From NCBI GenBank assembly GCA_029975525.1, contig JARKOX010000247.1:1-35955 (forward strand): a stretch of 35,955 nucleotides of DNA, in the 5' to 3' direction. Source of the DNA: Prolixibacteraceae bacterium (GTDB lineage Bacteria > Bacteroidota > Bacteroidia > Bacteroidales > Prolixibacteraceae). The notes below the pieces were generated by a model. It did no database searches. It was given only the letters and a program-made list of their open reading frames with translations, and had not been told where the DNA came from. Below are positions 1 through 7,186 of this stretch, in pieces (position 1 is the first letter of the stretch; each line of letters starts with the position of its first letter). The position numbers were made by a program, and so were the translations under genes.

Positions 1-22
1 TTTTTGTGAGCAAAATGCTGGT

Positions 23-1171
23 ATGCCTGACGAATTGATAAATTTTTTTCCAACTCTTGAAGTCGGAGCTTGGGTTTTACTGGGCCTTGCTGCAGCTGTT
101 TACCTGTTGCGGATAGGATATGATATTCTTTTTTGGGGGCGTACGGCGTTCTGCCGGGTTGCGCCACCCGGGGCCGCGGCTGTCCAGTTTACTGTTTTTA
201 TGGTCGAACGCAACGAAGAGGTCAATTTGCGTCAAAATCTTCCCAGCTGGCTTACGATGAGTTATCCCCACTACGAGGTAGTGGTGGTAGACGACTTCTC
301 GGAAGACCATTCGCTGGCAACGCTGGGGGTTTTGCGCCAGCAATATTCGCGGCTGAAAATGACCGGGCTGAACCAGGAGACCCGTTTTTCGGGCAAACTG
401 GCCCGCAACCTGGCGTTGAAAGCGGCTGCCCACGAAGTGGTGGTGTTGGTCGATCCGGCAGCCGGCGTGCCCGACAACCACTGGCTGCCCCTGCTGGCTT
501 CGTCTGTTGCTGCCGGGAAGAAGGTCGTGGTTGGCTACTGGGGGATTACGCCCGGTAAAGGTTTTTTTCACCGGCTCTTTCGCACCGAGCTGTTTTTTCA
601 GCAAACCGAAAGTATGGCCTACTGCCTGAATGGATTGCCGTTTGTAATTACCGAGGAAAATGTGGCGTTTGCCAAACAGGCCTATTTTGAAAATGGCGGA
701 TTTGCCGGGAAGATCAGAGAGGAGTATGCCCACCTGGAGCTGGTGATCAACTCGTTTGTCCGGCGAAAACAGACGGCAGTGCTTCCGGTTGGAAATGCAA
801 CCGTCAGAAAGGCCTTGAACGCCGGGCGCCAGGAGTACCTCGACCTGCTGCACCGTTCGTTCCGTATCAAAAGTTATCTGAGCTTCGGGAAGAAACTGGT
901 TCTTTTTTTCGACCAGCTCTCTTACCTGCTGCTGCTGCCGGTTTTTGCCCTGGTGTTGATCTTGTATCCGCAGTTCTGGCTGGTGGTTTCCGTATTGTTA
1001 TTTCTGAAAATAACACTTTATTCACTTATCATAAATAGGCTGCTGAATCGTTTGACTGAACCTAAATTATTCTTATCTTCGTTACTGTACGGGTTCTTGG
1101 CCCCGTACGGCAAACTGGTGGTCAAATGGCGGTTTTACCGCGCGCGTCAACAACGAAAATGGAGCAGCTGA
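23..1171 (+). CDS. GT2-like membrane glycosyltransferase, degenerate motifs
   Basis: 382-residue protein with the layout of a membrane-bound family 2 glycosyltransferase: an N-terminal membrane segment at about residues 13-35, a cytosolic GT-A-like domain, and C-terminal membrane segments at about 300-365. The nucleotide-binding region VVVVDDFSEDHS (86-97) and a KLARNLAL segment (125-132) fit GT2. The usual DxD after the fourth strand is not intact: the position reads VLVDPAAGVP (141-150), with one Asp (D144) followed by Pro. The ED and QxxRW motifs near residues 230-270 are also not recognisable. It may be a divergent transferase or one that has lost catalysis. The upstream ATG at position 15 runs into a stop within a few codons, so 23 is the start. 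The 3' end overlaps the next gene, which suggests co-transcription. Confidence 0.8.
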   Translation: MPDELINFFPTLEVGAWVLLGLAAAVYLLRIGYDILFWGRTAFCRVAPPGAAAVQFTVFMVERNEEVNLRQNLPSWLTMSYPHYEVVVVDDFSEDHSLATLGVLRQQYSRLKMTGLNQETRFSGKLARNLALKAAAHEVVVLVDPAAGVPDNHWLPLLASSVAAGKKVVVGYWGITPGKGFFHRLFRTELFFQQTESMAYCLNGLPFVITEENVAFAKQAYFENGGFAGKIREEYAHLELVINSFVRRKQTAVLPVGNATVRKALNAGRQEYLDLLHRSFRIKSYLSFGKKLVLFFDQLSYLLLLPVFALVLILYPQFWLVVSVLLFLKITLYSLIINRLLNRLTEPKLFLSSLLYGFLAPYGKLVVKWRFYRARQQRKWSS

Positions 1172-1770
1172 ATCCCAACCTTTCCGAAAAGGCCAAACAA
1201 GATTATGAATTGATCCAGGCGGCGCTTGCCGGGAATGAGAAAGCTTTTGCCCGGCTGCTGAGCCGCTACAAAGACGCCATCTATTTTATGCTGCTGAAAA
1301 TGGTCAGTAACCGCAGCGATGCCGAAGACCTTACCCTCGAAGCCTTCGGAAAAGCCTTCAAAAATCTCCATCAGTATTCGCCAACTTATGCTTTCAGTAC
1401 CTGGCTTTTTAAGATTGCCTCCAACAACTGCATCGACTTTCTGCGCAAAAAACGCGGGGTGCTGGTAACCATTGAAAACAGTCAGGACAGCAGCGAAAAC
1501 GATCTGCCGGCCAAACTGCGCTCGAAAGATCCCAATCCGGAGGAGAAGCTGATCCGTGTCCAGAAAGCAATACTGATGCGCAAAGTGGTGCGCAAACTGA
1601 AACCCCGTTACCAGGTACTGGTCGAACTGCGCTATTTCCGGGAACTCTCGTATGAAGAGATCGCCGCCGAACTCAAACTTCCGCTTGGAACGGTAAAGGC
1701 GCAACTGTTCCGCGCCCGCGAGATGCTTTTTAAAATGATTGAAACCACCGAAATGAGCGACCGGGATTGA
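1159..1770 (+). CDS. ECF-type RNA polymerase sigma factor
   Basis: 203-residue sigma-70 family protein of the short ECF class. Region 2 includes DAEDLTLEAFGKAF and FSTWLFKIASNNCIDFLRKK. Region 4 has the helix-turn-helix around ELSYEEIAAELKLPLGTVKA. It should direct RNA polymerase to a limited set of promoters. I chose the ATG at 1159 (MEQLNPNLS) over the one at 1126, because the extra eleven residues are basic and unlike the rest, and they lie wholly inside the end of the upstream gene. Either start overlaps that gene. No anti-sigma gene follows: rsmG starts one base after the stop. It may therefore belong to ECF groups controlled by transcription or a distant partner, which is inference. Confidence 0.88.
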   Translation: MEQLNPNLSEKAKQDYELIQAALAGNEKAFARLLSRYKDAIYFMLLKMVSNRSDAEDLTLEAFGKAFKNLHQYSPTYAFSTWLFKIASNNCIDFLRKKRGVLVTIENSQDSSENDLPAKLRSKDPNPEEKLIRVQKAILMRKVVRKLKPRYQVLVELRYFRELSYEEIAAELKLPLGTVKAQLFRAREMLFKMIETTEMSDRD

Positions 1771-1771
1771 G

Positions 1772-2395
1772 ATGATGGAACTGATTTTAAAATATTTTCC
1801 CGGGTTAACTCCGGAACAGCGCGAAAAAATGGCCCTGCTGCAACCGCTCTACCATGAGTGGAATGCCCGGATTAATGTGATTTCGCGCAAAGACATTGAT
1901 TCACTTTACGAAAAACATGTACTGCATTCGCTGGCTATTGCGCGGATTATCCAGTTCCGGCCCGGCACCCGCGTGCTCGATGTGGGCACCGGCGGCGGAT
2001 TTCCCGGAATTCCGCTGGCCATCCTGTTTCCCGAAACCACTTTTCATCTGGTAGATTCCATCGGGAAAAAGATCAAAGTGGTGCAGGCCGTGGCCGATGC
2101 GCTTCAGCTAAAGAATGTAACCGCCTGGCAGGTCCGCGCCGAGCAGTTGAAGGAGCCGTACGATTTTGTGGTGAGCCGCGCCGTAACGGCCCTGCCCGAA
2201 TTTACGGGATGGATCAGGAAAAATATCTCGCCCGTCTCTCAAAATGCGCTGCCCAACGGAATTCTCTACCTGAAAGGGGGCGATCTGACCGAGGAGATCA
2301 AGCCATTTCGTAAGCAGATTTCGGTTTTTGACCTTCGTGATTATTTTGAAGAGGAGTTTTTTGAAACCAAAAAACTGGTGTACCTGCCCCTGTAA
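1772..2395 (+). CDS. rsmG: 16S rRNA (guanine527-N7)-methyltransferase RsmG
   Basis: 207-residue class I SAM-dependent methyltransferase. RsmG (GidB) methylates N7 of G527 (E. coli numbering) in the 530 loop of 16S rRNA, a decoding-site modification whose loss gives low-level streptomycin resistance in several bacteria. The SAM-binding motif VLDVGTGGGFPG is at about residues 68-79. The segment NVISRKDIDSLYEKHVLHSLA precedes it as in the family, and SRAV (135-138) and YLKGGD (166-171) fall in the expected places. Length is normal. The start ATG lies one base after the upstream sigma-factor stop and is followed by a second ATG at 1775, so translation is probably coupled and either Met could be used. 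Confidence 0.96.
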   Translation: MMELILKYFPGLTPEQREKMALLQPLYHEWNARINVISRKDIDSLYEKHVLHSLAIARIIQFRPGTRVLDVGTGGGFPGIPLAILFPETTFHLVDSIGKKIKVVQAVADALQLKNVTAWQVRAEQLKEPYDFVVSRAVTALPEFTGWIRKNISPVSQNALPNGILYLKGGDLTEEIKPFRKQISVFDLRDYFEEEFFETKKLVYLPL

Positions 2396-2481
2396 AAATC
2401 AGGCAGGATGAAGGTTGCAGCTGGCGCAATACCGCTTGAAGAATTGTCTGTTAACGAAAATATTTTACCAAAACCTAACTG

Positions 2482-2901
2482 ATGAAGATCTATTTTTCAG
2501 GTTCGATCCGCGGAGGCCGGGAGGATGCGGAGATTTATGTCCGGTTGATTGCTTATCTGAAACAGTACGGCAGCGTCCTGACCGAACATGTTGGGAATTC
2601 TCAGCTAACCCCCGGTGGCGAGGACCGCTTTTCTAAACGCGCCATTCACGACCGCGACCTGGATTGGTTGCTGGAGGCCGATGCCGTTGTGGCCGAAGCG
2701 ACCGTGCCGTCGCTGGGCGTCGGTTATGAAATCGGCCGCGCGGTGGAAAACGGGGTGCCGGTGCTCTGTCTTTTCCGGCCGTCGTCCGGGAGACAGCTTT
2801 CCGCCATGATTGCCGGATCGCCCAATGTTTCCTGTGTGGATTATTCAACAGAAGAGGAAGCCTGTCAGGCCATTACACGGTTTCTGAAGAAAGTGAAATA
2901 A
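2482..2901 (+). CDS. DNPH1/Rcl-type 2'-deoxynucleoside 5'-phosphate N-hydrolase
   Basis: 139-residue member of the nucleoside 2-deoxyribosyltransferase fold, closest to mammalian DNPH1 (Rcl), which cleaves the N-glycosidic bond of deoxynucleoside monophosphates including modified ones. Key positions align with those described for rat Rcl: Y4 (Tyr13), GSIRGGR at 7-13 (phosphate binding), D59 (Asp69), S77 (Ser87), E83 in GVGYEIGRA (nucleophile Glu93) and S107 in SGRQLSAM (Ser117). The D-to-E spacing of 24 residues is the same. A nucleotide-sanitation or salvage role is inferred from the family. It follows rsmG by 86 bases and is convergent with tsaC, 20 bases away. A plain deoxyribosyltransferase is the alternative, but the Rcl-specific residues argue for hydrolase. 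Confidence 0.87.
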   Translation: MKIYFSGSIRGGREDAEIYVRLIAYLKQYGSVLTEHVGNSQLTPGGEDRFSKRAIHDRDLDWLLEADAVVAEATVPSLGVGYEIGRAVENGVPVLCLFRPSSGRQLSAMIAGSPNVSCVDYSTEEEACQAITRFLKKVK

Positions 2902-2921
2902 CTTTCGTAACCCCCCAGCGG

Positions 2922-3485
2922 TTATTTGCGGATAATTTCGATCTGTCCTCCTGCGCCCAGTTTGATGATACTCGACGGTTGGGCCGGCGTCGTCTCTTCC
3001 TGCCGGAATCGGACGATGTAGTCAACCGATTCTTTGATCTCTTCCGAAATGTCATAAAAGGTAGCCGGGAAAGGCTGCCCGCTGATATTGGCCGAAGTGG
3101 AGACCAGCGGCCGGCGGAAACGGCGAAGCAGTTCGGCCGAAAATTCTTCACGGGTAAAACGGATGCCGATGCTGCCATCTTCGGCCAGCAGGTTTTTGGC
3201 CAGGTTTTTAGCGTTGGGGTAAATTACGGTGAGCGGAGTGGAGGCCACTTCGATCAGGTCCCAGGCAATGTCGGGGACCTCGTTTACGTACCGTTCGAGG
3301 AGGGCGGGATTTTCCATCAGCACCAGCATGCTTTTTGAATCCTCGCGCTGCTTGATGGAGTAGATCCGCTGAACGGCCGCTTCGTTGGTGGCATCGCAGC
3401 CCAATCCCCAGATCGTGTCGGTTGGATAAAGAATTACGCCGCCCCGTTTTAAAACGTCCAGGGCATTTTTCAGGTCTTCATTCAT
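2922..3485 (-). CDS. tsaC: L-threonylcarbamoyladenylate synthase (short TsaC/YrdC type)
   Basis: 187-residue YrdC-domain protein. It makes threonylcarbamoyl-AMP from threonine, bicarbonate and ATP, the precursor of the t6A37 modification in ANN-decoding tRNAs. Visible family motifs are YPTDTIWGLGCDA (20-32), the KQR...KSM substrate-binding stretch (45-53) and STSANISGQ (129-137). It lacks the C-terminal Sua5 domain, so it is the short form. The start codon overlaps the stop of the upstream glycosyltransferase gene in a 4-base ATGA, which implies translational coupling. The functional link between the two genes is not obvious. Confidence 0.94.
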   Translation of the reverse strand: MNEDLKNALDVLKRGGVILYPTDTIWGLGCDATNEAAVQRIYSIKQREDSKSMLVLMENPALLERYVNEVPDIAWDLIEVASTPLTVIYPNAKNLAKNLLAEDGSIGIRFTREEFSAELLRRFRRPLVSTSANISGQPFPATFYDISEEIKESVDYIVRFRQEETTPAQPSSIIKLGAGGQIEIIRK

Positions 3486-4603
3486 TTTTGAGCAATTTTT
3501 TGATAGAGCGACATCAGGTTTTCTACCCGCACTTCGGGGTGAAACTGCTGCGCATGTTTTTTACCCCGGTCAACCAGGTCGTTGTACAGGTTGTCGTCGC
3601 TGAGAATATCGGAAAGCAGCCTCGCCAGTTTCTCTTCGTCGTCGGGCTGGCAGTAAAGGGCAGCGTCGGCGCCGATCTCGGGCAGGCACGATACCGAGGA
3701 GGTAATTACCGGGCAACCGCTGGCCATCGCTTCCACGATCGGGAGGCCGAACCCTTCGTAGTGAGAAACATACACCATGCAGCGGGCTTGCTGATAAAGC
3801 GCCGGCAGGTCGGAGTCGGGCACCTCCGATAGCTGGAATACCCGGTTTTCTAGTTTGTTGGTCAGGCAGTATTCGGTTATTTTGGTTGAGTAAATGGTTG
3901 GTTTGCCCACGATTACGTAAGGAATATCGAGGTCGTGTCGTAACAACGTCCGGAGCACACCGAGCTGATTTTTCCGTGGTTCTACCGTTCCTACCGTCAG
4001 GATAAAGTTGGGGGGAAGGTTGTAGCGGGCCAGCACCTCATCGACCTCTTCCTTGTCGCGGTGCATAAAGAAACGCTCGGAAATCCCCTGGTAAATCACT
4101 TCGATCCGTGAGGGATCAACTTTCAGAAAGTTGACAAGGTCATCGCGGGTCTGGCGGCTGATGGCAATAATTTGGGTTGCTGCCCGGCAGGCATATTTTA
4201 CTTTTTCGAGATAGATTCTCCGGTCGACTGGTTTGTAAAACTGTGGAAACCGCAGGAAAATGAGGTCGTGAATGGTAACTACCGACGGCACTTTCGACTG
4301 GTGGATGCCGGCGGGGAGTTCGTTGCTCAGGCCGTGAAAGAGGTCGAGTTCATTTTTTTCAAGCTGGCGGGCCAGTGAAAAGCTGCGCCATATCGATTTG
4401 AGCATCCGTTTCAGCGGGCTGTCGGGCGAAATGACATCGAACAGAACGTATTCCTTAAATAAGTCGGTCCTGATTTCAGGCGTAAACAGGATGTATTGAT
4501 TTTCAGGGAAATATTTTTGCAGCGCATTCAGGGTATTGCGACTGTAGTTTCCCAAACCGGCTTCATTCAGAAAAGCCCTTTTTGCATCGAAACCAATTTT
4601 CAT
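3482..4603 (-). CDS. GT4-family glycosyltransferase
   Basis: 373-residue GT-B fold glycosyltransferase (GT4, glycosyltransferase group 1). The C-terminal donor-binding domain shows VGTVEPRKN (204-212) and the E-x7-E motif in SHYEGFGLPIVEAMASG (280-296). The N-terminal acceptor domain contains VVTIHDLIFLRFP, common in mannosyl- and related transferases that build surface polysaccharides. It is cytosolic with no membrane segments. Donor and acceptor cannot be read from sequence. A perfect -7 element lies 25 bases upstream and tsaC follows with a 4-base overlap, so the two form an operon. No wzx/wzy or other polysaccharide-assembly genes are adjacent. Confidence 0.9.
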   Translation of the reverse strand: MKIGFDAKRAFLNEAGLGNYSRNTLNALQKYFPENQYILFTPEIRTDLFKEYVLFDVISPDSPLKRMLKSIWRSFSLARQLEKNELDLFHGLSNELPAGIHQSKVPSVVTIHDLIFLRFPQFYKPVDRRIYLEKVKYACRAATQIIAISRQTRDDLVNFLKVDPSRIEVIYQGISERFFMHRDKEEVDEVLARYNLPPNFILTVGTVEPRKNQLGVLRTLLRHDLDIPYVIVGKPTIYSTKITEYCLTNKLENRVFQLSEVPDSDLPALYQQARCMVYVSHYEGFGLPIVEAMASGCPVITSSVSCLPEIGADAALYCQPDDEEKLARLLSDILSDDNLYNDLVDRGKKHAQQFHPEVRVENLMSLYQKIAQK

Positions 4604-4628
4604 AGCTCACCGGATTAATGAGTGTACT

Positions 4629-4636
4629 CAAAGTTA
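4629..4636 (-). promoter_or_regulatory. Bacteroidota -7 element for the GT4-tsaC operon
   Basis: The minus strand reads TAACTTTG, a perfect TAnnTTTG. It ends 25 bases before the ATG at 4603. The upstream side runs straight into the lysA terminator hairpin, so the -33 region overlaps that structure and no clear TTTG is seen there. Confidence 0.65.
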
Positions 4637-4637
4637 C

Positions 4638-4665
4638 AAAAAAGGCCGGGGTTTTATCTCCGGCC
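4638..4665 (-). terminator. Intrinsic terminator after lysA
   Basis: On the minus strand a GGCCGG/CCGGCC stem (4644-4649 and 4660-4665) with a 10-base loop is followed by six T residues (4638-4643). It lies about 28 bases past the lysA stop and abuts the promoter of the next operon. Confidence 0.75.
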
Positions 4666-4692
4666 CGGTTTTTTTAAACTTTTTCCCGGTGT

Positions 4693-5958
4693 TTATACCT
4701 CAAAGTTGCCTAACCCTTCAAAATCGAGGGTGGCAAAATAGTCGCGGATGGTTTCTGCCCGGCGGATCTGCACCACTTCGCCATTTTCGCGGAGCAGCAG
4801 TTCGGCCGATTTCAGTTTGCCGTTGTAGTTGAATCCCATGGCGTGGCCATGTGCGCCGGTGTCGTGGATAACCACTATGTCGTCGGGTTGCAGCTCGGGC
4901 AGCTGGCGGTCGATGGCAAATTTGTCGTTGTTTTCGCACAGCGAGCCGGTGACGTCGTATGTCCCGGTTACCGGCTGGTTCTCTTTCCCGGCTACCGTGA
5001 TGTGGTGATAGGCGCCGTAAAGCGCCGGCCGCATCAGGTTGACCATGCAGGCGTCGAGCCCGGCAAATTTTTTATAGGTGTCTTTGATGTGCAGTACCTT
5101 CGATACCAGATAGCCGTATGGACCGGTGATCGCCCGCCCCGATTCGAAGTAAATCCGCAGGGGGGCCAGTCCGTTCCCGACGATGATTTTTTCATACATC
5201 TGCCGGATGCCGTTGCTCATGTGGGTGAGGTCAACCGGTTTTTGTCCGGGTCTATACGGAATTCCGATTCCTCCGCCCAGGTTGGCAAATTCGATATGAA
5301 TATCCAGTTCGGCAGATATTTCAGCAATCAGGGTAAAAAGAATTTCGGCCGTTTCAACGAAATAGCCGGGATCCAGTTCGTTCGAGGCCACCATGGTATG
5401 GATACCAAACCGTTTGACGCCTTTGGCTTTTGCCAGGCGATAACCTTCAAACATCTGTTCGCGGGTGAAGCCGTATTTGGCCTCCTCGGGATGGCCAATA
5501 ATCAGGTTCCCCTCTTTCAGTGAGCCCGGATTGTAGCGGAAACAGAGCAGTTCGGGGAGGCCGGCGTGTTTTTCGAGGTATTCGATGTGCGAAATATCAT
5601 CGAGGTTGATAATGGCCCCCAGCTCCATTGCCTTAACAAATTCGTAGGCCGGCGTATCATTCGAAGTGAACATGATCTCTTCTCCGCGCATGCCGATTTG
5701 TTCGGCAATCTCCAGCTCAGCCATCGAGCTGCAGTCGATGCCAAACCCCTCCTGCCTCAATATTTTCATGAGATACGGGTTCGGCGCGGCTTTGATGGCG
5801 TAATACTCTTTAAAACCTTCGTTCCACGAAAAAGCCTGGTTGAACTGTTGGGCATTGGCGCGCATGGCCTTTTCGTCGTAAATGTGAAATGGCGTAGGGA
5901 AGCGGCTGATAATCGCCTCCAGCTGCTCTTTCGTAAACGGCAAACTCTTTTCTGTCAT
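4693..5958 (-). CDS. lysA: Diaminopimelate decarboxylase
   Basis: 421-residue PLP-dependent fold III decarboxylase that converts meso-diaminopimelate to L-lysine, the last step of lysine synthesis. The PLP lysine is K56 in EYYAIKAAPNP. NLGGGIG (226-232) binds the cofactor phosphate, GIHTMVASNELDP (185-197) holds the family His, and CENNDKF (341-347) provides the active-site Cys from the partner subunit of the dimer. Carboxynorspermidine and arginine decarboxylases share the fold, but the YYAIK and CENNDKF context fits LysA. It is monocistronic, with a perfect -7 element 19 bases upstream and an intrinsic terminator downstream. Confidence 0.92.
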   Translation of the reverse strand: MTEKSLPFTKEQLEAIISRFPTPFHIYDEKAMRANAQQFNQAFSWNEGFKEYYAIKAAPNPYLMKILRQEGFGIDCSSMAELEIAEQIGMRGEEIMFTSNDTPAYEFVKAMELGAIINLDDISHIEYLEKHAGLPELLCFRYNPGSLKEGNLIIGHPEEAKYGFTREQMFEGYRLAKAKGVKRFGIHTMVASNELDPGYFVETAEILFTLIAEISAELDIHIEFANLGGGIGIPYRPGQKPVDLTHMSNGIRQMYEKIIVGNGLAPLRIYFESGRAITGPYGYLVSKVLHIKDTYKKFAGLDACMVNLMRPALYGAYHHITVAGKENQPVTGTYDVTGSLCENNDKFAIDRQLPELQPDDIVVIHDTGAHGHAMGFNYNGKLKSAELLLRENGEVVQIRRAETIRDYFATLDFEGLGNFEV

Positions 5959-5977
5959 GTCCCTGATATTAGAGCAG

Positions 5978-5985
5978 CAAAGGTA
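5978..5985 (-). promoter_or_regulatory. Bacteroidota -7 element for lysA
   Basis: The minus strand reads TACCTTTG, a perfect TAnnTTTG, ending 19 bases before the lysA ATG. The predicted leader is short, roughly 12-15 nt. No clear -33 TTTG was found. Confidence 0.65.
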
Positions 5986-6064
5986 AAAAAATGAGGACTT
6001 GTTTAGACGAAATATAAGTAAGTAGGATGCAAATGGACTGCTTCTTAAGAAAAGGGAAAGATTT

Positions 6065-7096
6065 TCAATGAATTTCCCGGCCTGCTACGTTCACTTCCCG
6101 TTCCAGGGTAACGCCGAAAGTTTCGGAAACCGAGTGTCTGATCTCTTCCGACAGGCTGAAAATTTCGCGACCCGACGCTTTTCCGTAGTTAACCAGCACC
6201 AGTGCATGTTTTTCATGGACGCCGGCATCGCCGCGGCGAACGCCTTTCCAGCCGCAGCGGTCGATCAGCCAGCCGGCTGAAAGTTTAACCATTCCTTCTC
6301 CGGCCGGATAAACCGGTATTTCGGGATAGCGGGCGGTCAGCCGCTCGGCCTGCTGTTGGGTCACAACCGGGTTTTTAAAGAAGCTGCCGGCATTTCCCAG
6401 GGTGGCCGGATCGGGGAGTTTCGACTGGCGGATGGCTACCACTGCCTGTCGGACCGTTGCCACCGACGGGCTGCCCAGTTTTTGCACCTCCTCTTCCAGA
6501 CCGCTGTAATGCAGTTTAAGTTCCGGGAATTTCTCCACCCTGAAGACGACCGAAGTGATGACAAAGCGTCCTTTGAGTTCATTTTTAAACAGGCTGTTCC
6601 GGTAGCCAAAGCGGCAATCGTGGGCAGTAATATCCCACTCTTCGCCGGTACGCAGGTCAACGCCCGCAACCGAATCAATCACGGTGGCGGCCTCCTGTCC
6701 GTAGGCGCCGATATTCTGAACCGGGGTGGCTCCCACATTTCCCGGGATCAGCGACAGGTTTTCCACGCCGCCCCAGCCCGAAGCAACCACAAATTGTACA
6801 AAATCGTCCCACACCACGCCGGCGCCGGCACGCAGCCACACCTGGCGGCTGTCTTCACGAACCGTTTCAATACCCGGAACTGCCGGATGCAGCACCAGCC
6901 CGTCGAAATCGCCGACCAACAACAAGTTGCTGCCGCCGCCCAATACCAGTATTTTTTCGTCAGAAATGGTTTTGTTGCTGCGGACAAATTCCTGCAGATC
7001 CTGGGGTTCGGTAAATTCAAAAAAATAACGGGCGCCGGCCTCCACGCCGAACGTATTGTATGGCTTCAGGGAATAATGTTCTTCGAAACGGATCAT
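6065..7096 (-). CDS. murB: UDP-N-acetylenolpyruvoylglucosamine reductase MurB
   Basis: 343-residue FAD enzyme that reduces UDP-GlcNAc-enolpyruvate to UDP-MurNAc with NADPH, the second committed step of peptidoglycan synthesis. The FAD-binding motif LGGGSNLL is at 52-59, the SLIPGN...IGAYGQE block at 115-135, the catalytic proton donor Ser is S238 in GNAGSFFKNP, and E334 in LEREV is the C-terminal catalytic Glu. The layout is type I, and the length is almost that of E. coli MurB. The ATG at 7096 is chosen. A TTG six codons upstream is inside the -7 promoter box, so it should not be in the mRNA. Confidence 0.96.
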   Translation of the reverse strand: MIRFEEHYSLKPYNTFGVEAGARYFFEFTEPQDLQEFVRSNKTISDEKILVLGGGSNLLLVGDFDGLVLHPAVPGIETVREDSRQVWLRAGAGVVWDDFVQFVVASGWGGVENLSLIPGNVGATPVQNIGAYGQEAATVIDSVAGVDLRTGEEWDITAHDCRFGYRNSLFKNELKGRFVITSVVFRVEKFPELKLHYSGLEEEVQKLGSPSVATVRQAVVAIRQSKLPDPATLGNAGSFFKNPVVTQQQAERLTARYPEIPVYPAGEGMVKLSAGWLIDRCGWKGVRRGDAGVHEKHALVLVNYGKASGREIFSLSEEIRHSVSETFGVTLEREVNVAGREIH

Positions 7097-7111
7097 GGTT
7101 GGTTTTTGCGG

Positions 7112-7119
7112 CAAAGATA
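7112..7119 (-). promoter_or_regulatory. Bacteroidota -7 element for murB
   Basis: The minus strand reads TATCTTTG, a perfect TAnnTTTG, ending 15 bases before the murB ATG at 7096. It overlaps the TTG that would otherwise be a candidate start, so it decides the start. It is back to back with the promoter of the plus-strand gene at 7187. Confidence 0.68.
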
Positions 7120-7135
7120 ATTTGTTGCGGCTGCT

Positions 7136-7169
7136 TTTGGGAAATGGCAGCGGATTTTCCCTAATTTTG
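7136..7169 (+). promoter_or_regulatory. Bacteroidota promoter for the GT4 gene with TTG start
   Basis: TTTG at 7136-7139, a 22-base spacer, then TAATTTTG at 7162-7169. Both elements match the Bacteroidota -33/-7 consensus. The -7 box ends 17 bases before the TTG start at 7187, giving a leader of about 10-12 nt. Confidence 0.72.
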
Positions 7170-7186
7170 ACATAAAACTCTGCCTG

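Noticed and set aside
77..853. 258-codon minus-strand open frame opposite the GT2-like gene
   Set aside because: Composition is low in hydrophobic cores and no motif is seen, while the plus-strand frame has GT2 features.
4843..5523. Long plus-strand open frame (226 codons) opposite lysA
   Set aside because: It lies wholly inside lysA on the other strand, has no recognisable domain, and lysA has complete motifs. It is a by-product of codon bias.
7097..7114. TTG start for murB adding six residues
   Set aside because: The TTG is part of the perfect -7 box at 7112-7119, so it would lie upstream of the transcript. ATG at 7096 fits the family.
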